Source of the DNA: Stomorhina lunata
Taxonomy: Eukaryota; Arthropoda; Insecta; Diptera; Rhiniidae
DNA: 64,000 nt
NCBI GenBank assembly: GCA_933228675.1
Contig: OW121743.1
Coordinates: 66,658,696 to 66,722,695 of the forward strand
Reading direction: 5' to 3'
Each line of letters begins with the position of its first letter. Position 1 is the stretch's first letter. A program made the translations under genes and the position numbers. The notes beneath the pieces were generated by a model. The model saw only the letters and a program-made list of their open reading frames with translations. It made no database searches and was not told the origin of the DNA. Below, piece after piece: positions 60,240 through 64,000 of the stretch.

Positions 60240-63200
60240 TTGTTTCTATCAAAAATTTGTTATACAAATTTTTCTCTATCAAAAGTTTTCTACAGAAATT
60301 TTTATTTCTACAGAAATCTTCTGTATCACAAATTTTCTATAAAATTGTTTTCTATAGAAGTTTTCAATAGAATTTTTTTTTTATCAAAAATTTTTTTCAA
60401 TCAAAAATTTCTTATAGAAATATTTTTCCATAAATTATTTATATACAAAAATTTTCTAAAGAAATTTGTTTCCCATTAAAAATTTTCTATAGAATTTTTT
60501 TTTTTATACAAAAATTTCCTATAGAAATTTTTTTATTAAAAATTTCCTATAGAAATTTTTTTATTAAAAATTTTTTAAATATTTCTATTTTTCTATCAAA
60601 AATTTTCTTTATTAATTTTTTTTCTATAGAAATATATTTATATCAAAAATTTTCAATACAATTTTTTTTATGAAATATTTCCGTAAAAATTTTTAACGAA
60701 AACCTTCTATGAAAGCTTAGTTTATTGAAAATATTTTTCTATAAGAATTTTTTCTTTACAAAAACATTTTTCTATAAAATTTTTTATAGAATTTTATTAA
60801 TAAAAAATTTTCTTAAAAATTTTTTCTATCAAAAATTTTCTATAGAAATTTTTTTTTTATTAAATATTTTCTATAGAATTTTTTCTATCAAAAATTTTTT
60901 TTAGAAAAAAAATTTCTATAGATAAATTTTGATCAAAAATTCTATAGAAAGTTTTTTATAGAAAATGTTTGATAGAAAAAATTATTATAGAAAATTTTTT
61001 AAAGAAAAAATTTTTATAGAATAATTTTTATAAAAAATTCTATAGAAAATTTTTATAAAAAATTCTATAGAAAATTTTATAGAAAAATATTTTTGTTAAG
61101 AAAAAAATCTTATAGAAAATTTTTGATAGAGAAAAATTTCTATAGAAAAACTAATTTTTATTTAAAATTTTTATAAAGAAAATTTTTCATACATTTTAAA
61201 AATTTTGAACAGAAAAGATTCCTAGAAAAATGTTTTGATAGAAAATAAATTCGATAGAAAATTTTTGATAGAAAAAAATTTCTTGAAAAAGGTTTTAAAA
61301 GAATATGAGATATCAAATTTATATAGAAAATTTTTATTAGAAAAAAGTTCTATAAAAAATTTTTGACACAAATAAAGTTTTAATAGAAAAAAATTTCTAT
61401 AGAAAATTTTTGACAGAAAATTTTTCAACAGAAAATTTTTGATAGAAAAAAATTCTTTAAAAAATTTTTAAAACAATACAACATTTTGAAAGAAAAAAAT
61501 TTCTATTGAAAATTATTAACGGAAAAAAATTTCAATAAAAAAAAATTCAATAGAAAAAATACTTATAGAAAAATTTTGATAGAAAAATATTTCTATAGGA
61601 AATTTTTGATAGGAAAAAAATTTCTACAGAAAATTTTTGATAGTAAAAAAATTTTATAGAAAAAGATATTTGTAGCAAAAAGCTTTTATAAAAAATTTCT
61701 TATAAAAAAAAAAAATTTCTATAGAAAATTTTTGATAGAAAAAATTTATATTACAAATTTTTTATAAAAAAAATTTAATAGAAAAAAATTTCTGTAAGAA
61801 ATTGTTGATAGACAAAAATTTCTATTAAAAAATTTTGATACAAAAAATTTTCTAAAGAAAATTATTGATAAAAAAAATATTTCTATAGAAAATTTTTGAA
61901 AGCAAAATTTTCCATCGAATAATTTTAATAAAAAAATATTTCTGAAGATAATTTTTGATTGAAAAAATTTCTATAGAAAATTCTTTATAAAAAAATTTAT
62001 AGATAATCTTAGACAAAAAAAATTTCTATAGAAAAATGTTGATAGAAAAAAATTTCTATATGAAATTTCTGAAGGAAAAAAATGTCTATAGAAAATTTTT
62101 AATAAAAAAAATTTCTATAGAAAATTTTTGATAGAAAAAAATTTTATAGAAAATTTTTTTATTATTTTATAGAAAATTTTATAGAAAAATGTTACATAAC
62201 AAAAACATTTTTGATAGAAAAAAATTTCTATAGAAAATTTTTGATAAAAAAAAATAATAGAAAATTTTTCATAGAAGAATATTTCTATAGAAACGTTTGA
62301 TAGAAAACAATTTCTATAGAAAAAGTTTGATAGCAAAAAATTTTTGTAGGAAATTTTTGACAGAAAACAATTTCTAAAGAAAATTTTTAATAGAAAAAAA
62401 TTTCTAGAGAAAAATTTTAATAGAAAAAAAAATCGATATGAATATATTTAAAAGAAAAATTGAAAAACATTTTTGATAGAAAAAAATTTCTATAGAAAAT
62501 TTTTGATAAAAAAGCGTTTATAGAAAATTTTTCACAGAAGAAAATTTCTATAGAAACGTTTGACAGAAAAAAAAATTCTATAGAAAAATTTTGATAGCAA
62601 AAAACTTTTTTTGTAGGAAATTTTCGACAGAAAAAAATTTCTAAGGAAAAATTTTGGTACTAAGAAAATTCCATTGAAAAAGATTTTTATAGCAAAAAAT
62701 TTCTATAGAAAATTTTTAATAGCAAAAAATTTCTATAGAAAATTTTTAATAGAAAAAAATTTCTATAAAAAAATCTTAATCGAAAAAAATTCGATATGGA
62801 AATATTTAATAGAAAAATTTTTAATAGAAAAAATTTCTATAGAAAATTTTTAATGGAAAAAATTTCTATAGAAAATGTTTATTAAAAAAATTTCTATAGA
62901 AAATTTTTAATAGAAAAAAATTCTATAGAAATTTTTAAATCGAAAAAATTTCTATAGAAAATTTTTAATAGAAAAAATTTCTATAGAAAATTTTTAATAG
63001 AAAATTTTTAATATAAAAAACTTTCTATAGAAAATTTTTAATAGAAAAAAATTTCTATAGAAAATTTTTAATAGAAAAAATTTCTATAGAAAATTTTTAA
63101 TAGAAAAAATTTCTTAAGAAAATTTTTAATAGAAAAAATTTCTATAGAAAATTTTTAATAGAAAAAATTTCTATAGAAAATTTTAAATAGAAAATATTTC

Positions 63201-63550
63201 TATAAAAAATTTTTAATAGAAAAAATTTCTATAGAAAATTTTTAATAGAAAAAATTTCTATAGAAATTTTTTAATAAAAAAAAATTTCTATAGAAAATTT
63301 TTAATAGAAGAAAATTTTCAAAATTTTTTTTTTATCAAAAATTTTTTACAAATTTTTTTTTATCAAACATTTTCTATAACAATTTTTTTCTATCAAAAAT
63401 TTTTTGTAGAAATTTGTTTTCCCTTAAAATTTTTTTATACAAATTGGTTTTCATTACAAGCTTTCTATAGAAATTGTTTTCCTTTTAAAATTGTATATAG
63501 CAATAGTTTTCTAGCAAAAATTTTCTATAGAAATATTTTTGTGTAGAAAT
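60240..63550. repeat. AT-rich tandem array with two orientation switches
   Basis: About 110 units of the TTTCTATAGAAAATTTTTGATAG family. 60240 to about 60895 and about 63310-63550 read in the reverse orientation (TTTCTATCAAAAATTTTC), with the middle 2.4 kb in the forward one. The stretch 62820-63300 is the most homogeneous (TTTTTAATAGAAAAAATTTC units). Confidence 0.92.
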
Positions 63551-64000
63551 TCAACTCAAAAACCTCTTAAAAATAATAAAACTTTAAAATTGGTTTAAAT
63601 AATTTTGAAAAAAAAAAATATCTAATTTCAGCATTTGGCAACCCTTGTACTTGTTTTGGGTCAAAACTAAATTGTTCGAGAAATTAAAATTAAATAAAGT
63701 GAAAATTTAATCATACAGAAGAAAATTTTCTAACACTTTCTACAGAGGTTTTATTTGCAGAAAATAACCCTTTTTATGGCAAAACGTGTTCAAATAGACT
63801 CAAATAACACAAAAAACAAACATACACACATACATACATATAATACTAAAAGAATATTATAATACTAATGTAAAAAAGTTTAGAGAACCCACCTAAATAC
63901 AAACAAACAAAATGAGTACAATCCACTTCTAGAATGTTCATGTGGTAAAAATAAATATGTCTGCATTTAAATGGATTTATATTTTTGTTTTATTAAAAAA
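63551..64000. other. AT-rich tail of the window, nothing recognised
   Basis: Includes a short (CATA)n stretch near 63820-63840. No gene supported. Confidence 0.5.

Overview
The window is nuclear DNA from an insect, most likely a calyptrate fly (blow fly or house-fly type). The reasons are a spliced animal gene with GT-AG introns, very AT-rich non-coding DNA, and dipteran mobile elements: DINE-1/mini-me-like repeats with GTCY microsatellites, a Transib transposon, Helitrons and tRNA-headed SINEs. No prokaryotic features are present. The species assignment is inference.

Positions 1-18228 (+) hold the 3' part of one host gene. Seven exons splice in frame to a 547-residue C-terminal fragment of a DBH-like copper monooxygenase (MOXD1 homolog; DOMON plus the two Cu2-monooxygenase domains). 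All six expected copper ligands are present. The gene start lies upstream of the window. Its introns are filled with repeats: 31-bp-type AT-rich arrays (introns 1 and 5), a family with a period of about 150 bp (intron 1), about 40 copies of a 35-bp minisatellite (intron 3), and in intron 6 a nest of DINE-like elements, a 150-bp-type tandem repeat and a SINE split by a solo LTR.

Positions 18229-64000 contain no supported host gene. This part consists of five more AT-rich arrays of about 31 bp built on the palindrome TTTTCTATAGAAAA (about 19-22.2, 23.6-26.9, 50.1-50.7, 52.4-55.5 and 60.2-63.5 kb), separated by transposons and unannotatable AT-rich DNA. The most notable element is a 5535-bp Transib DNA transposon at 32759-38293. 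It has termini identical to the V(D)J RSS heptamer CACAGTG, a 5-bp CGGCG target duplication, unusually long inverted repeats (about 1345 bp per arm), and a RAG1-like transposase whose DDE triad and C2/H2 zinc residues can all be found, broken only by a frameshift at an 11-base homopolymer. It sits inside a decayed mariner/DUF4817-like transposase fragment.

Other elements are two related Helitrons (40252-42557 and 57664-59525) with textbook 3' hairpin-CTAG ends, A|T insertion sites and an internal tRNA-like block, the first with a six-fold tandem 124-bp 5' end; nested DINE-like elements at 30.3-31.6 kb; a foldback MITE at 38640; a decayed LINE reverse-transcriptase fragment near 46 kb; a GGGCCC-ended inverted-repeat element at 47.1-48.4 kb; and a 544-bp head-to-tail duplication at 27.5-28.5 kb that carries a perfect hairpin.
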